Positions 22,019 to 33,788 of a stretch of 33,868 bases of DNA are shown one piece after another. Position 1 is the stretch's first letter; every line of letters starts with the position of its first letter. The stretch lies in NCBI GenBank assembly GCA_949743265.1, contig CATJSX010000031.1, forward strand, positions 1 to 33,868, given 5' to 3'. The translations under genes were made by a program, and so were the position numbers. The stretch comes from an uncultured Peptococcaceae bacterium. GTDB taxonomy: Bacteria > Bacillota > Peptococcia > Peptococcales > Peptococcaceae. The notes under the pieces are model-generated. The model did not search any database and was not told the origin of the DNA. It saw only the letters and a program-made list of their open reading frames with translations.

Positions 22019-22519
22019 TTGGGTAGTCTCGAAGGTAAGAAACAGGTCGTTCAAGATTTGGTTGAAAAATTTAAAACGGCAGTGTCTGTTGTAGTTGTCG
22101 ATTATCGTGGCGTCAGCGTTGCTCAGATTACAAAGCTCAGAAAGGAATTGAGAGAAGCTGGCGTTGAATACATGGTTGTTAAAAACACATTGTTAACTAT
22201 TGCTGCTAAAGAAGCTGGATATGAAGACATTACAGGTGTTTTTAAAGGCGTAACGGCGATTGCTTTTTCAGAAAATGATGTTGTTGCACCAGCTAAAATT
22301 ATCAGCAAATTTATCAAAGACAATAAAGTCATGGAGCTTAAAGGCGGAATTTTAGAAGGCAATGTACTTGATGTTGAAGGCGTAACCGCTCTTGGCGAAT
22401 TGCCAAGCAAAGAAGCGTTGTTGGCACAAGTGGCTTCTTGTTTCCAAGCACCGATTCAAAAAATGGCTTATGTTTTGGAAGAGGTTCGCAAAAGCAAAGA
22501 AGGCACAGAAGTTGCCTAA
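22019..22519 (+). CDS. rplJ: 50S ribosomal protein L10
   Basis: A 166-aa L10, the base of the ribosomal stalk that binds L7/L12 dimers, and the likely ligand of the leader upstream. Conserved text includes GSLEGKKQVVQDLVEKF at the start, VVVDYRGVSVAQITKLRKEL, and the C-terminal helix (IQKMAYVLEEVRKSKE) for L12 binding. I favour TTG 22019 because AAAGGGGGTGA (22003-22013) is well spaced before it. GTG 22010 in the same frame lies inside that Shine-Dalgarno and would add three residues. Confidence 0.93.
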   Translation: MGSLEGKKQVVQDLVEKFKTAVSVVVVDYRGVSVAQITKLRKELREAGVEYMVVKNTLLTIAAKEAGYEDITGVFKGVTAIAFSENDVVAPAKIISKFIKDNKVMELKGGILEGNVLDVEGVTALGELPSKEALLAQVASCFQAPIQKMAYVLEEVRKSKEGTEVA

Positions 22520-22577
22520 AAATAATCTTGCGTCGTAAAAAGACAAATAATGAATTTAATGTAGAGGAGAAAATAAA

Positions 22578-22952
22578 ATGTCTGATAAAATTCAATCTAT
22601 TATCGATACTGTCAAAACAATGTCTGTTATCGAGTTGGCAGACTTAGTAAAAACATTTGAAGAAGAGTTTGGTGTAAGCGCTGCTGCTCCAGTAGCAGTT
22701 GCCGTACAAGGTGGCGGTGCAGCTCCTGCAGCTGAAGAACAAAATGAATTTGATGTCATATTGACTGCTGCTGGTGGCAATAAGATTGCTGTTATCAAAG
22801 TTGTTCGTGAAATCACGGGTTTAGGCTTGAAAGAAGCTAAAGAAGTCGTTGATAACGCTCCAAAACCAGTTAAAGAAAAAGTTGAAAAAGCTGAAGCCGA
22901 AGAAATTAAGAAAAAATTGGAAGAAGCAGGTGCTAGCGTAGAAGTGAAATAA
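22578..22952 (+). CDS. rplL: 50S ribosomal protein L7/L12
   Basis: A 124-aa L7/L12, the multicopy stalk protein that recruits translation GTPases. It has an N-terminal dimerisation domain (residues 1-35), an Ala/Gly/Val-rich flexible hinge ([20 protein letters not shown], about residues 34-53) and a C-terminal factor-binding domain with [26 protein letters not shown] at 22563-22568 precedes ATG 22578. The 58-base gap after rplJ indicates one transcript. Confidence 0.97.
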   Translation: MSDKIQSIIDTVKTMSVIELADLVKTFEEEFGVSAAAPVAVAVQGGGAAPAAEEQNEFDVILTAAGGNKIAVIKVVREITGLGLKEAKEVVDNAPKPVKEKVEKAEAEEIKKKLEEAGASVEVK

Positions 22953-22990
22953 ATTCGCTTAGACGTTTATGGACCATATTTTATAATCTC

Positions 22991-23075
22991 AAAAAGAGCA
23001 TTACTGATGATTGGCGTTGGGAGGTCAGTGGAATGAAGATAGATCAACGAAGCAATCAACAGAAATGCTCTTTTT
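22991..23075 (+). terminator. Large hairpin after rplL, possible partial terminator
   Basis: AAAAAGAGCATT (22991-23002) pairs perfectly with AATGCTCTTTTT (23064-23075). Inside, GATTG and CGTTG (23009-23019) pair with CAACG and CAATC (23045-23057), making a long interrupted stem that exposes a loop of about 25 nt containing GGGAGG. The outer arm ends in T5, so it may lower read-through from rplL into rpoB. It could also be an RNase III-type processing site. Confidence 0.6.
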
Positions 23076-23125
23076 GCGTACATATTTATTAAAACATTTT
23101 TATTTAAAAATTGATTAACAATGAC

Positions 23126-23154
23126 TTTACAATTAAAGGAAATTGTGCTAGTAT
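23126..23154 (+). promoter_or_regulatory. Extended -10 promoter of rpoBC
   Basis: TTTACA at 23126-23131, a 17-base spacer ending in TGC, and TAGTAT at 23149-23154 form a good promoter with an extended -10. Initiation near 23161 gives a leader of about 170 nt before rpoB. That leader contains an imperfect hairpin (about 23250-23284, GTTAC-ACAAA-GTTC with GAAC-TTTGT-AAC) ending some 35 bases before the Shine-Dalgarno. Confidence 0.7.
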
Positions 23155-23333
23155 GAAAAAATATGACTATGATATACTGGATTTAGTGTTTGTTGTGAAT
23201 AGAATATCCTTTTTATGGAAATAATAGGCTAAATGTTATGTGGAGAATCGGTTACGACAAAGGTTCATTTTAGGAACTTTGTAACAAATAGTTATCTTTT
23301 GGAGCTTTGAAAAATGTTAAGGGGTGAGGAGCA

Positions 23334-26300
23334 TTGGTCAATTATATGACACATGCACTAACGAAAAGGCACAGTTTTGCGAAAATCGATGAAGTTATGG
23401 AAATGCCAAATCTTATCGAAATCCAGCGCAATTCCTACCAATGGTTTCTGGAGGAAGGAATTAAGGAGATGTTCAATGAGGTTTCGCCTATCACTGACTT
23501 TACGGGAAATCTTATTTTGGAATTCGTTGATTATAATTTAGGCGATCCAAAATATGATGTTGATGAGTGCAGAGAACGGGATGCGACTTATGCGGCACCC
23601 TTACGCTTAAAAGTGCGTTTGATCAATAAGGAAACAGGAGAAGTAAAAGAACAAGAAGTTTTTATGGGCGATTTCCCCCTGATGACGACAAAAGGAACTT
23701 TCATTATTAACGGTGCAGAGCGTGTTATTGTTAGTCAGTTAGTGCGTTCACCGGGGGTGTATTATGCTGAAAACATTGATCAAAGTGGGAAAAAAATCTA
23801 CGGTGCGACGGTTATTCCTAATAGAGGAGCATGGTTGGAGTTTGAAACCGATGTAAATGAAAATATATTTGTGCGTATAGACCGTACCAGAAAATTACCA
23901 GCTACAGTTTTGTTCCGTGCGTTAGGGTATTCCAGTAATGGACAAATTTTGGCGCTTTTTGACAACGATGATCGTATTCGGATGACTTTGGAAAGAGATC
24001 ATACTGAAAATGAAGGAGAGGCTTTGATCGAAATTTATAAACGCCTTCGTCCTGGCGATCCGCCAACTGTGGAGAATGCTCGTTCTTTGTTGAATTCATT
24101 GTTTTTTGATCCTAAACGTTATGATTTTGCTAAAGTTGGTCGGTATAAAGTTAACAAGAAATTGGGTTTGACCATTGATAAAAGCCAAAAAACGATTACT
24201 CGTGAAGATATTATTGCAGTAGTTAAATATTTATTGGATTTGATCAATGCTGTTCCCGAACATACTTCTGATGATATTGATCATCTGGGTAATCGACGTA
24301 TTCGTTCTGTTGGAGAATTATTGCAAAATCAATTCAGAATAGGTTTGACTAGAATGGAAAGAGTCGTACGGGAAAGAATGACAATCCAAGATCAAGAAGG
24401 TGTAACACCGCAGGGATTAATCAACATTCGTCCTGTTGTAGCGGCGATTAAAGAGTTTTTTGGCTCTAGTCAGCTGTCACAGTTTATGGATCAAATCAAT
24501 CCGTTAAGTGAATTGACTCATAAACGACGCCTTAGTGCCTTGGGTCCTGGAGGCTTAAGCAGGGAGAGAGCGGGTTTTGAAGTTCGTGACGTTCATTTTT
24601 CTCATTACGGCAGAATGTGTCCTATTGAAACACCAGAAGGACCTAACATCGGTTTGATTAACTCTTTAAGTACGTATGCTCGCGTTAATGAATATGGATT
24701 TATTGAAACGCCTTATCGTCGAGTTGATAAGGAAAATGGACGGGTTACTACAGAAATTGATTATTTGACTGCTGATGAAGAAGATAAATTTGTTGTTTGT
24801 CAGGCAAATACACCGTTAGATGAAGACGGTTATTTTATTGATAAAAAAGTTAACGCTCGTCATGGTAGCGATAACTTGCTTGTAGACGCTAATAAAGCGG
24901 ATTATATGGACGTATCGCCAAAGCAAGTAGTATCCATTGCAACGGCGTTGATTCCTTTTTTAGAGCATGATGATGCTAATAGAGCTTTGATGGGAGCCAA
25001 CATGCAGCGGCAGGCAGTACCATTATTAAAAACAGATGCACCTTATGTGGGAACTGGTATGGAATTTAAGGCTGCTTATGATTCAGGCGTTTGTATTATT
25101 GCTGAACGAAGTGGTGAAGTTGCATATGTTTCAGCCAATGAAATTGTTGTTAAAACGGAAAATGGTGAAAAAGATCGCTATAAATTGACTAAATTTGAAC
25201 GATCTAATCAAGGCAGTTGTATCAATCAAAAACCTTTAGTTCGAAAAGGGCAGATTGTTGAAGAAGGGGCGATTTTGGCTGATGGACCTTCTACAGATCG
25301 TGGAGAGTTAGCTTTGGGACGCAATGTTTTGATCGCGTTTATGAATTGGGAAGGTTATAATTATGAAGATGCTGTTTTGATTAGTGAGAAATTGGTTAGA
25401 GAGGATTATTATACGTCTATTCATATTGAAGAATATGAATGTGATGCTCGCGATACAAAATTAGGACCAGAAGAAGTGACTCGCGATATTCCTAACGTTG
25501 GAGAAGATGTTCTTAAAAATCTTGATGAGCGAGGGATTATTCGCATTGGCGCAGAAGTTCGCCCTGGCGATATTTTAGTGGGCAAAGTTACGCCTAAAGG
25601 TGAAACAGAATTAACTGCTGAGGAAAGATTGTTGCGGGCAATTTTTGGTGAGAAAGCGCGTGAAGTACGTGATACTTCTTTGAGAGTACCACATGGTGAG
25701 AATGGCATTATCGTTGATGTTAAGGTGTTTAATCGTGAAAATGGCGATGAGTTATCACCGGGAGTCAATCAAGTTGTTCGCGTTTATATTGCCCAGAAAC
25801 GTAAAATTTCTCAAGGGGACAAAATGGCGGGACGTCATGGTAATAAAGGGGTTGTTTCGCGCATTTTGCCAGAATGTGATATGCCTTATTTGCCTGATGG
25901 AACGCCGATTGAGATTGTATTAAACCCGCTTGGCGTACCATCGCGTATGAATATTGGGCAGGTTTTAGAAGTCCACTTAGGTATGGCGGCTAAAGCGCTT
26001 GGGATGCATTTGATGACGCCAGTTTTTGATGGTGCTAGTGAAAAAGATATTGAAGAAATGTTGGAAAAAGCTAATTATCCGAGGACGGGCAAATTTCGTT
26101 TGAGAGATGGCCGTACTGGTTTGGAATTTGATAATCCGGTTACTGTTGGCTATATGTATTATTTGAAATTAGCTCATTTGGTTGATGACAAAATTCATGC
26201 TCGTTCTACTGGTCCATATTCTTTGGTTACCCAACAACCGCTGGGTGGTAAAGCTCAATTCGGTGGTCAGCGTTTTGGTGAAATGGAAGTTTGGGCACTG

Positions 26301-26789
26301 GAAGCCTATGGCGCAGCATATACTCTGCAAGAAATTTTGACGGTAAAATCTGATGATATTGTTGGTCGTGTCAAAACTTATGAGGCTATTGTAAAAGGGG
26401 AAAATATTCCAGAACCGGGCGTACCAGAGTCTTTCAAAGTATTGATCAAAGAATTGCAGAGCTTATGTCTTGATGTCAAAATTCTTTCAGAAAATGATGA
26501 AGAGATTGAGATGGGCGAGGATGACGACGATATTGCGGAAACGGCTAAAGAATTGGGAATAGATTTGCCCATAGAAAAAAATGAAAGATCTACCGAATCT
26601 GATGCATTTAATCGTGACTTTATCATTGAAAATAGTGACGGTGAAACGGATAGTTTGGATGAGCTGGACGATGAAATTGATTTAGATATTATTGATGATG
26701 ATATTAAAATTGATATTCCGTTGAATTTTGATGATGAAGAAGATTTGGGCGATGAGTTTATCCTTGATGGTCTTGATGATGAGCTTTAA
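23334..26789 (+). CDS. rpoB: DNA-directed RNA polymerase subunit beta
   Basis: An 1151-aa beta subunit of RNA polymerase. The rifampicin pocket ([10 protein letters not shown] then [20 protein letters not shown]) retains the residues equivalent to E. coli Q513, D516, H526, R529 and S531, so no known resistance change is seen. Active-centre contacts such as [13 protein letters not shown] and [16 protein letters not shown] are intact. The last 99 residues, after the conserved [17 protein letters not shown], are a strongly acidic tail with 44 Asp/Glu. I chose TTG 23334, five bases after AAGGGGTGAGG; ATG 23346 in frame is too far from it. Confidence 0.98.
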   Translation: MVNYMTHALTKRHSFAKIDEVMEMPNLIEIQRNSYQWFLEEGIKEMFNEVSPITDFTGNLILEFVDYNLGDPKYDVDECRERDATYAAPLRLKVRLINKETGEVKEQEVFMGDFPLMTTKGTFIINGAERVIVSQLVRSPGVYYAENIDQSGKKIYGATVIPNRGAWLEFETDVNENIFVRIDRTRKLPATVLFRALGYSSNGQILALFDNDDRIRMTLERDHTENEGEALIEIYKRLRPGDPPTVENARSLLNSLFFDPKRYDFAKVGRYKVNKKLGLTIDKSQKTITREDIIAVVKYLLDLINAVPEHTSDDIDHLGNRRIRSVGELLQNQFRIGLTRMERVVRERMTIQDQEGVTPQGLINIRPVVAAIKEFFGSSQLSQFMDQINPLSELTHKRRLSALGPGGLSRERAGFEVRDVHFSHYGRMCPIETPEGPNIGLINSLSTYARVNEYGFIETPYRRVDKENGRVTTEIDYLTADEEDKFVVCQANTPLDEDGYFIDKKVNARHGSDNLLVDANKADYMDVSPKQVVSIATALIPFLEHDDANRALMGANMQRQAVPLLKTDAPYVGTGMEFKAAYDSGVCIIAERSGEVAYVSANEIVVKTENGEKDRYKLTKFERSNQGSCINQKPLVRKGQIVEEGAILADGPSTDRGELALGRNVLIAFMNWEGYNYEDAVLISEKLVREDYYTSIHIEEYECDARDTKLGPEEVTRDIPNVGEDVLKNLDERGIIRIGAEVRPGDILVGKVTPKGETELTAEERLLRAIFGEKAREVRDTSLRVPHGENGIIVDVKVFNRENGDELSPGVNQVVRVYIAQKRKISQGDKMAGRHGNKGVVSRILPECDMPYLPDGTPIEIVLNPLGVPSRMNIGQVLEVHLGMAAKALGMHLMTPVFDGASEKDIEEMLEKANYPRTGKFRLRDGRTGLEFDNPVTVGYMYYLKLAHLVDDKIHARSTGPYSLVTQQPLGGKAQFGGQRFGEMEVWALEAYGAAYTLQEILTVKSDDIVGRVKTYEAIVKGENIPEPGVPESFKVLIKELQSLCLDVKILSENDEEIEMGEDDDDIAETAKELGIDLPIEKNERSTESDAFNRDFIIENSDGETDSLDELDDEIDLDIIDDDIKIDIPLNFDDEEDLGDEFILDGLDDEL

Positions 26790-26839
26790 CCAGTCGTATT
26801 GTAAGAGGAGAAATAGACTTTTGGAAGGGAGCGACCTCC

Positions 26840-29800
26840 TTGATAGATGTAAATAATTTTGATCGAATGAGAATTGGATTGGCTTCACCAGAACAGATTC
26901 GGGCGTGGTCAAGCGGTGAAGTCAAAAAGCCGGAAACCATCAATTATCGTACGTTAAAACCTGAACGGGAAGGATTATTCTGTGAAAGAATTTTTGGTCC
27001 AACTAAGGATTGGGAATGTAATTGCGGTAAATATAAAAGGATACGTTATAAAGGAATTGTTTGTGATCGTTGCGGTGTTGAAGTTACTCGTTCTAAGGTA
27101 AGAAGGGAACGATTAGGGCACATTGAGTTAGCTGCGCCTTGTTCACATATTTGGTATTTTAAAGGGATTCCCAGTCGTATGGGGTTGTTATTAAATATTT
27201 CACCACGTCAGTTAGAAAAGGTAATTTATTTTGTTTCCTATATTGTGTTGGATCCCGGTGATACGCCATTAGAAAAAATGGCGTTGTTGACTGAAACAGA
27301 ATATCGGGAAAATAAGGAAAAATATGGGAATAGATTCCAAGCAGGTATTGGTGCAGAAGCAATCAAGCAGCTGCTTTTAGATTTTGATATGGACGTATTA
27401 TATGACGAATTAAAAGAAGAAGTTCGAACAACGACTGGTCAACGAAATGTAAAAGCGGTTAGACGTTTGGAAGTTGTAGAAGCGTTTAAAAAATCCAATA
27501 ATCATCCCAGTTGGATGATTTTGGATGTATTGCCGGTTATTCCACCTGAATTAAGGCCAATGGTTCAGTTGGATGGCGGGCGATTTGCAACATCAGATTT
27601 GAATGATTTATATCGACGTGTCATCAATCGAAATAACCGCTTAAAAAGGCTGTTGGATTTAGGCGCGCCGGATATCATTGTCCGCAACGAGAAACGTATG
27701 CTTCAAGAAGCTGTTGACGCATTGATTGATAATGGAAGACGGGGCAGACCTGTTACTGGTCCCGGCAATAGACCGCTAAAATCGTTGAGCGATATGCTTA
27801 AAGGGAAACAAGGGCGGTTTCGTCAGAATTTATTGGGTAAACGTGTTGATTATTCTGGGCGTTCTGTTATCGTAGTTGGACCGGAATTAAAAATGCATCA
27901 ATGTGGTTTGCCTAAAGAAATGGCAATTGAATTGTTTAAGCCTTTTGTTATGAAAAAATTGGTTAATGAAGGTTATGCACATAATATCAAAAGTGCCAAA
28001 CGCATGGTTGAACGCTTAAAACCGGAAGTATGGGATGTTTTGGAAGAAGTTATTAAAGACCATCCTGTATTATTGAATAGAGCGCCGACGTTACATCGTT
28101 TGGGAATTCAAGCTTTTGAACCGGTATTGGTTGAAGGACGGGCTTTGAAACTTCATCCATTGGTTTGTACGGCTTATAATGCTGACTTTGACGGCGATCA
28201 AATGGCGGTACATGTACCTTTATCGACAGAAGCTCAAGCAGAAGCAAGAATTTTGATGTTAGCTGCGCATAATATTCTCAATCCTAAAGATGGTAAGCCA
28301 GTAACAACGCCAACGCAGGATATGATTTTAGGGTCATATTATTTGACGATTGATCGTGAAGGCGCATTGGGTGAAGGAAAATATTTCAAAGACATCAATG
28401 AAGCAATTTTAGCACAAGATGCCGGCGCTGTTCATTTACAGGCGAAAATTTTTGTTAGAATGTCAAATGGGGAGCGTTTGGAAACAACTCCGGGACGTAT
28501 TATTTTTAACAGTGTTATTCCAGAAGAAGTCGGCTATGTTAATGAAGTCGTGGGCAAAAAAAGTTTGGGTAAAATCGTTGCCAAATGTTATAACAAGTTG
28601 GGTGCTTCGGCAACAGCTGAAATGTTAGACGGGATTAAAACATTAGGATTTAAACATTCTACCCAAGCGGGCATTACTGTTGGCTTCAGCGATATCATCG
28701 TGCCCGATGCAAAAGCAGAAATTATTGCCGCGTCCGATGCTGAAGTCGATAAAATTGAAACCAAATATCGCCGTGGTTTAATTACTAATGATGAACGTTA
28801 TAACTTAGTTATTGATGTTTGGAATAAAGCAACAAAAGATGTTACTGATGCTTTACTGTCCAATTTGGATAAATTTAACAATATCAATATGATGGCGACT
28901 TCCGGCGCACGTGGGAATAATCAACAGATTAGACAGTTAGCCGGTATGCGTGGCTTAATGGCTGACTCTACTGGTAAAACGATTGAATTGCCGATTAAAG
29001 CAAATTTCCGCGAAGGGTTAAATGTGTTAGAATACTTTATTTCTTCACATGGTGCTCGCAAAGGGTTGACTGATACGGCTTTGAGAACGGCAGACTCTGG
29101 TTATTTAACTAGACGTTTAGTTGATGTTGCGCAGGAAGTTATTGTTAGAGAAGATGACTGCGGTACGCATGAAGGATTGCTGGCAGAAGATATAAAAAAT
29201 GGTACAGAGATTATTGAGCCATTGGAAGAAAGAATTGCTGGACGCTATGCCTTGGAGCCGGTTATTCATCCAGAAACAGGCGAAGTTATTGTTGGCGCTA
29301 ATGAAGAAATTACTGATGAATTAGCGGTTTATATTCAAAGTGTAGGCGTTAAGCAAGTCGTTATACGTTCTGCGTTGACTTGTAAAAGTCGTTATGGTAT
29401 TTGTCGCAAATGCTATGGGCGCAATTTGGCAACAGGCAGTCATGTTGATATTGGAGAGGCTGTAGGTATTATTGCTGCGCAATCAATTGGTGAACCGGGA
29501 ACTCAGCTGACTATGCGTACTTTTCATACTGGTGGGGTTGCTGGTGATGATATCACACAAGGGTTACCGCGTGTTGAAGAACTATTTGAAGCTAGAAAAC
29601 CGAAAGGGCAAGCGGTTATTGCTGAAAATGATGGTATTGTGAAAATTACTGAAGTAAAAAATCGTAAAGAAGTTACCATTGCAGATAATAACGGCGGGAT
29701 GATAACTTATGGAATTCCATTTGGCTCTCGTATGAAAGTTAACGAAGGGGATCACGTATCAGCTGGTGATGAATTAACGGAAGGATCCATCAATCCTCAT

Positions 29801-30352
29801 GATTTATTGCGGATTAAAGGGGTATTAGGAGTTCAGACCTATTTGTTGCGTGAAGTGCAGAAAGTTTATCGTTTGCAAGGGGTTGATATTAACGATAAGC
29901 ATATCGAAGTTATGGTTAGACAAATGTTACGCAAAGTGAAAGTTGACGAGTCAGGAGATACCGATTTATTGCCGGGTAGCCAAGTTGATATTTTTGAGTT
30001 TGAAAGCGAGAATGAACGGGTGCGCGCTGTTGGTGGTGTGGAAGCGACTGGTAAGACAATGTTATTGGGGATTACAAAAGCTTCTTTGGCGACGGATTCA
30101 TTTTTATCAGCGGCTTCTTTCCAAGAAACTACTAGAGTATTAACTGATGCTGCTATAAAAGGCAAAGTTGATCCTTTACTTGGTTTGAAAGAGAATGTTA
30201 TTTTAGGGAAATTAATTCCAGCTGGTACAGGAATGAGTCGTTATAGAGATTTAAAAATCCGTTCAGAACAAGATATGGTTTCAGAAAATGATATAATAGG
30301 AAAGATTGATGAAGATATCGTTTTTGAAAAAACAGTTGACATTATAGAATAA
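26840..30352 (+). CDS. rpoC: DNA-directed RNA polymerase subunit beta'
   Basis: A 1170-aa beta' subunit, which holds the catalytic magnesium through D449, D451 and D453 in [14 protein letters not shown]. The N-terminal zinc ribbon (CNCGKYK, then CDRCGVEV), the second zinc site ([19 protein letters not shown]) and the trigger-loop region ([19 protein letters not shown]) are all present. The length is near that of Bacillus (about 1199). TTG 26840 follows GGAAGGGAG. That Shine-Dalgarno and the start can pair imperfectly with each other (26825-26841), so initiation may be tuned by structure. It lies 50 bases after rpoB. Confidence 0.98.
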   Translation: MIDVNNFDRMRIGLASPEQIRAWSSGEVKKPETINYRTLKPEREGLFCERIFGPTKDWECNCGKYKRIRYKGIVCDRCGVEVTRSKVRRERLGHIELAAPCSHIWYFKGIPSRMGLLLNISPRQLEKVIYFVSYIVLDPGDTPLEKMALLTETEYRENKEKYGNRFQAGIGAEAIKQLLLDFDMDVLYDELKEEVRTTTGQRNVKAVRRLEVVEAFKKSNNHPSWMILDVLPVIPPELRPMVQLDGGRFATSDLNDLYRRVINRNNRLKRLLDLGAPDIIVRNEKRMLQEAVDALIDNGRRGRPVTGPGNRPLKSLSDMLKGKQGRFRQNLLGKRVDYSGRSVIVVGPELKMHQCGLPKEMAIELFKPFVMKKLVNEGYAHNIKSAKRMVERLKPEVWDVLEEVIKDHPVLLNRAPTLHRLGIQAFEPVLVEGRALKLHPLVCTAYNADFDGDQMAVHVPLSTEAQAEARILMLAAHNILNPKDGKPVTTPTQDMILGSYYLTIDREGALGEGKYFKDINEAILAQDAGAVHLQAKIFVRMSNGERLETTPGRIIFNSVIPEEVGYVNEVVGKKSLGKIVAKCYNKLGASATAEMLDGIKTLGFKHSTQAGITVGFSDIIVPDAKAEIIAASDAEVDKIETKYRRGLITNDERYNLVIDVWNKATKDVTDALLSNLDKFNNINMMATSGARGNNQQIRQLAGMRGLMADSTGKTIELPIKANFREGLNVLEYFISSHGARKGLTDTALRTADSGYLTRRLVDVAQEVIVREDDCGTHEGLLAEDIKNGTEIIEPLEERIAGRYALEPVIHPETGEVIVGANEEITDELAVYIQSVGVKQVVIRSALTCKSRYGICRKCYGRNLATGSHVDIGEAVGIIAAQSIGEPGTQLTMRTFHTGGVAGDDITQGLPRVEELFEARKPKGQAVIAENDGIVKITEVKNRKEVTIADNNGGMITYGIPFGSRMKVNEGDHVSAGDELTEGSINPHDLLRIKGVLGVQTYLLREVQKVYRLQGVDINDKHIEVMVRQMLRKVKVDESGDTDLLPGSQVDIFEFESENERVRAVGGVEATGKTMLLGITKASLATDSFLSAASFQETTRVLTDAAIKGKVDPLLGLKENVILGKLIPAGTGMSRYRDLKIRSEQDMVSENDIIGKIDEDIVFEKTVDIIE

Positions 30353-30358
30353 TTTTAA

Positions 30359-30387
30359 TTGACAACAGTGGAGTTTGGTGCTATACT
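30359..30387 (+). promoter_or_regulatory. Strong promoter of the str-type operon
   Basis: TTGACA at 30359-30364, a 17-base spacer ending in TGC, and TATACT at 30382-30387 form a near-perfect extended -10 promoter directly after the rpoC stop. It should drive the L7Ae-type gene, rpsL, rpsG, fusA and perhaps tuf, starting near 30394. The TTG that could be read as the next gene's first codon is the -35 box. Confidence 0.8.
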
Positions 30388-30409
30388 ATGTCCGCGTCTA
30401 TATGAAGGA

Positions 30410-30655
30410 GTGGGTATCATCAATTTATCTCAAAAATCTGTTGTCATTGGATTGAATCAGACCAAAAAAGCTTTGTTAAAGGATAGTGTTGCTGTTCTTT
30501 ATATTGCTGAAGATGCTGATAAGCGATTGCTTAATCCTATTGAGCAGTTGGCTCAAGAAAAGAATATCGTGGTTCAACAAGTGCCGACGATGAAAACATT
30601 AGGAAAAGAGTTCGGCATTGATGTAGGCGCTGCAGCTGGTGCTGTTTTGAAATAG
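30410..30655 (+). CDS. L7Ae-family ribosome-associated RNA-binding protein
   Basis: A protein of about 80 residues in the L7Ae/YbxF family that binds kink-turn RNA. Conserved text includes VVIGLNQTKKALLKDSVAVL, IAEDADKRLLNPIEQLA and the C-terminal GIDVGAAAGAVLK. The position between rpoC and rpsL is standard in Firmicutes. The start is uncertain. The frame is open from TTG 30359, but that codon is a -35 box. GTG 30410 overlaps the Shine-Dalgarno AAGGAG (30405-30410). The codon with ideal spacing, ATC 30419, is not a usual start. I list from GTG 30410; ATC 30416 or 30419 would give a 79- or 78-residue protein of typical family length. Confidence 0.85.
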   Translation: MGIINLSQKSVVIGLNQTKKALLKDSVAVLYIAEDADKRLLNPIEQLAQEKNIVVQQVPTMKTLGKEFGIDVGAAAGAVLK

Positions 30656-30660
30656 TTTAA

Positions 30661-30697
30661 AAGATGATGCAGAGCGTTTTTGGCTTTGCATCATCTT
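30661..30697 (+). repeat. Long hairpin between L7Ae gene and rpsL
   Basis: AAGATGATGCAGAGC (30661-30675) pairs with 30683-30697 over 15 bp with one G-T pair and a 7-nt loop. It is followed by AAATATTATTG, not a T run, so it is not a good intrinsic terminator. An RNA processing or stability element is more likely, or a weak attenuator before rpsL. Confidence 0.6.
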
Positions 30698-30739
30698 AAA
30701 TATTATTGTTTTTAAACTTGTGAAAGGAGGTGTAGGGGA

Positions 30740-31123
30740 ATGCCAACAATCAACCAATTGGTTAGACAAGGCAGATTTGCTGCTCAAAAGAAATCCAATG
30801 CTCCTGCATTAAAAAATAATCCACAGAAAAAAGGGGTTTGCACAAGAGTTTATACAACAACTCCTAAAAAACCAAACTCTGCATTAAGAAAAGTTGCTCG
30901 TGTTAGATTGACAAATGGTATGGAAGTAACTGCATATATTCCGGGGATTGGTCATAACTTGCAAGAACACAGCGTTGTTCTAGTAAGAGGTGGCAGAGTC
31001 AAAGACTTGCCGGGGGTTCGTTATCACTTAGTTCGTGGCACGCTAGATGCAGCTGGTGTCAATAACCGTAATCAAGCTCGTTCTAAATATGGTACTAAAA
31101 AACCAAAAGCAGGCAAGAAATAA
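30740..31123 (+). CDS. rpsL: 30S ribosomal protein S12
   Basis: A 127-aa S12, which helps monitor codon-anticodon pairing in the decoding centre. It begins [20 protein letters not shown] and carries both streptomycin-relevant lysines in their usual contexts ([12 protein letters not shown] and [13 protein letters not shown]), so no classical resistance change is seen. AAAGGAGGTG (30722-30731) precedes ATG 30740. It is followed 40 bases later by rpsG. Confidence 0.98.
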   Translation: MPTINQLVRQGRFAAQKKSNAPALKNNPQKKGVCTRVYTTTPKKPNSALRKVARVRLTNGMEVTAYIPGIGHNLQEHSVVLVRGGRVKDLPGVRYHLVRGTLDAAGVNNRNQARSKYGTKKPKAGKK

Positions 31124-31151
31124 ATTTTAATGATGATTAATTAATAAATGA

Positions 31152-31634
<483 letters not shown>

Positions 31635-31683
31635 AATAAGCACCGCTGAGTATAAGCGCGTAGCTTAAAAAGGAGGAAGAATA

Positions 31684-33753
31684 GTGGGTAGAGCCTTTCC
31701 TTTAGAAAAAACAAGAAATATTGGTATCATGGCTCATATTGACGCAGGTAAAACCACTACAACAGAACGTATCTTGTTTTATACCGGTAAAGTACATAAG
31801 ATTGGTGAAGTTCATGATGGTGCTGCTACTATGGACTGGATGGTGCAAGAACAAGAAAGAGGTATTACGATTACTTCAGCAGCGACAACTGCGCAGTGGA
31901 AAGGACATCGTATAAATATTATAGACACGCCAGGACACGTTGATTTTACTGTAGAAGTTGAACGATCTTTGCGCGTTTTGGATAGTTCTGTAGCTGTATT
32001 TTGTGCAGTTGGTGGCGTTCAACCGCAATCTGAAACTGTTTGGCGTCAAGCGGACAAATATCATGTTCCAAGAATTGCATATGTTAATAAAATGGATAGA
32101 ACGGGCGCGAATTTCTTAAGCGTTGTTGAACAAATTAAAGAACGTTTAGGTGCCAATCCTGTTCCGTTGCAATTACCAATTGGTGCTGAAGACAATTTTA
32201 TAGGCATAATTGACTTGGTTGAGAATAAAGCCTATCGTTATACTGATGATATAGGAACTTTGGAAGAGGAAGCTATTCCAGCCGATATGAATGATCTGGT
32301 TGCGGAATACAGAGAAAAACTTATTGAATCGGTTGCAGAAACTGACGAAGACTTGATGATGAAATATTTAGAAGGCGAAGAACTTACTTTAGAAGAAATT
32401 AAAACAGGAATTCGTAAAGCTACTTGTGCAGTTAAAATGATTCCGGTTTTATGTGGATCATCTTTTAAAAACAAAGGGGTACAAATGCTTTTGGATGCTA
32501 TTGTGGATTATTGTCCGGCACCAACTGATATTCCAGCTATTCGTGGAGTATTGCCTGATGGTGAAGAAACTGCAAGAGAATCTAGTGATAGCGAACCTTT
32601 TAGTGCTTTGGCTTTTAAAATTATGACTGATCCTTACGTTGGTAAGTTGACATTTTTTAGAGTTTATTCTGGGACGTTGACTGCTGGTTCTTATGTATAT
32701 AACGCAACCAAAGGTAAACGGGAAAGAATTGGTCGTATCCTACAGATGCATGCTAATCATCGAGAAGAAATTGATACAGTATATGCTGGAGATATTGCTG
32801 CTGCCGTAGGATTAAAGGATACAGTAACTGGCGATACTCTTTGTAGTGAAGATAATCCTATCGTTTTGGAATCTATGGAGTTTCCAGAGCCTGTTATTAA
32901 TATTGCTATTGAACCAAGTACGAAAGTCGATCAGGAAAAAATGGGTGCAGCTTTAGCAAAATTGGCTGAAGAAGATCCGACTTTCAAAGTTTATACTGAC
33001 CAAGAAACAGGACAAACCATTATTGCCGGAATGGGTGAATTACACTTAGACATTATTGCTGACCGTTTAAAACGTGAATTTAAAGTGGAATGTCAAGTTG
33101 GTAAGCCTCAGGTTGCTTATAAAGAAACCATTCGAGAAAGCGTAAAAGCTGAAGGGTTATTTAAGAGACAATCTGGTGGTCGCGGGCAATATGGTCATGC
33201 AATTATTACTTTGGAGCCGTTAGAAGCTGGTCAAGGATTTGAATTTGAAAGCAAAATCGTTGGTGGTGTTGTCCCCAAAGAATATATTGGACCTATTGAA
33301 AATGGCATTAAAGAAGCAATGAGCAATGGCGTTGTAGCTGGATATGAAATGGTTGACATTAAGGCAACTTTGATAGATGGCTCTTATCATGATGTCGATT
33401 CATCTGAAATGGCATTTAAAATAGCCGGTTCTATGGCATTTAAGAATGGGGCAACAAAAGCAAAACCTGTTTTGCTAGAACCTATTATGAAAATTGAAAT
33501 TACAGTACCTGATGAATATATGGGTGATGTAATGGGCGATTTAAATGCTCGTCGTGGGCGGATTGAAGGTATGGAAGCACGAAGCAATACGCAAGTAATT
33601 AGAGGCTTTGTACCACTCTCAGAAATGTTTGGTTATGCAACAGATTTGCGTTCTAAAACGCAAGGACGTGGCGTTTATACTATGCAATCCGACCATTTTG
33701 AAGAAGTACCAAAGAATGTTGCTGAAGAAATTATAGCAAAACGCAGAGGTTAA
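31684..33753 (+). CDS. fusA: Translation elongation factor G
   Basis: A 689-aa EF-G, the GTPase that drives translocation of tRNA and mRNA on the ribosome. GTP-binding motifs are intact: P-loop AHIDAGKT at 17-24, switch I region [13 protein letters not shown] at 81-85 and NKMD at 135-138. Domains II to V follow, with domain IV containing [12 protein letters not shown] and the C-terminal [13 protein letters not shown] 31684 is well supported by AAAAAGGAGGAAG (31668-31680). There is one copy in this window; tuf follows after 35 bases. Confidence 0.98.
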
Positions 33754-33788
33754 TCTGCCTAAGAGATAGATTTGAGGAGGAAGAAATA

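Noticed and set aside
24440-24570. Rifampicin-resistance change in rpoB
   Set aside because: Key pocket residues match the sensitive state; the Ile at the E. coli 518 position varies naturally (Thr in Bacillus).
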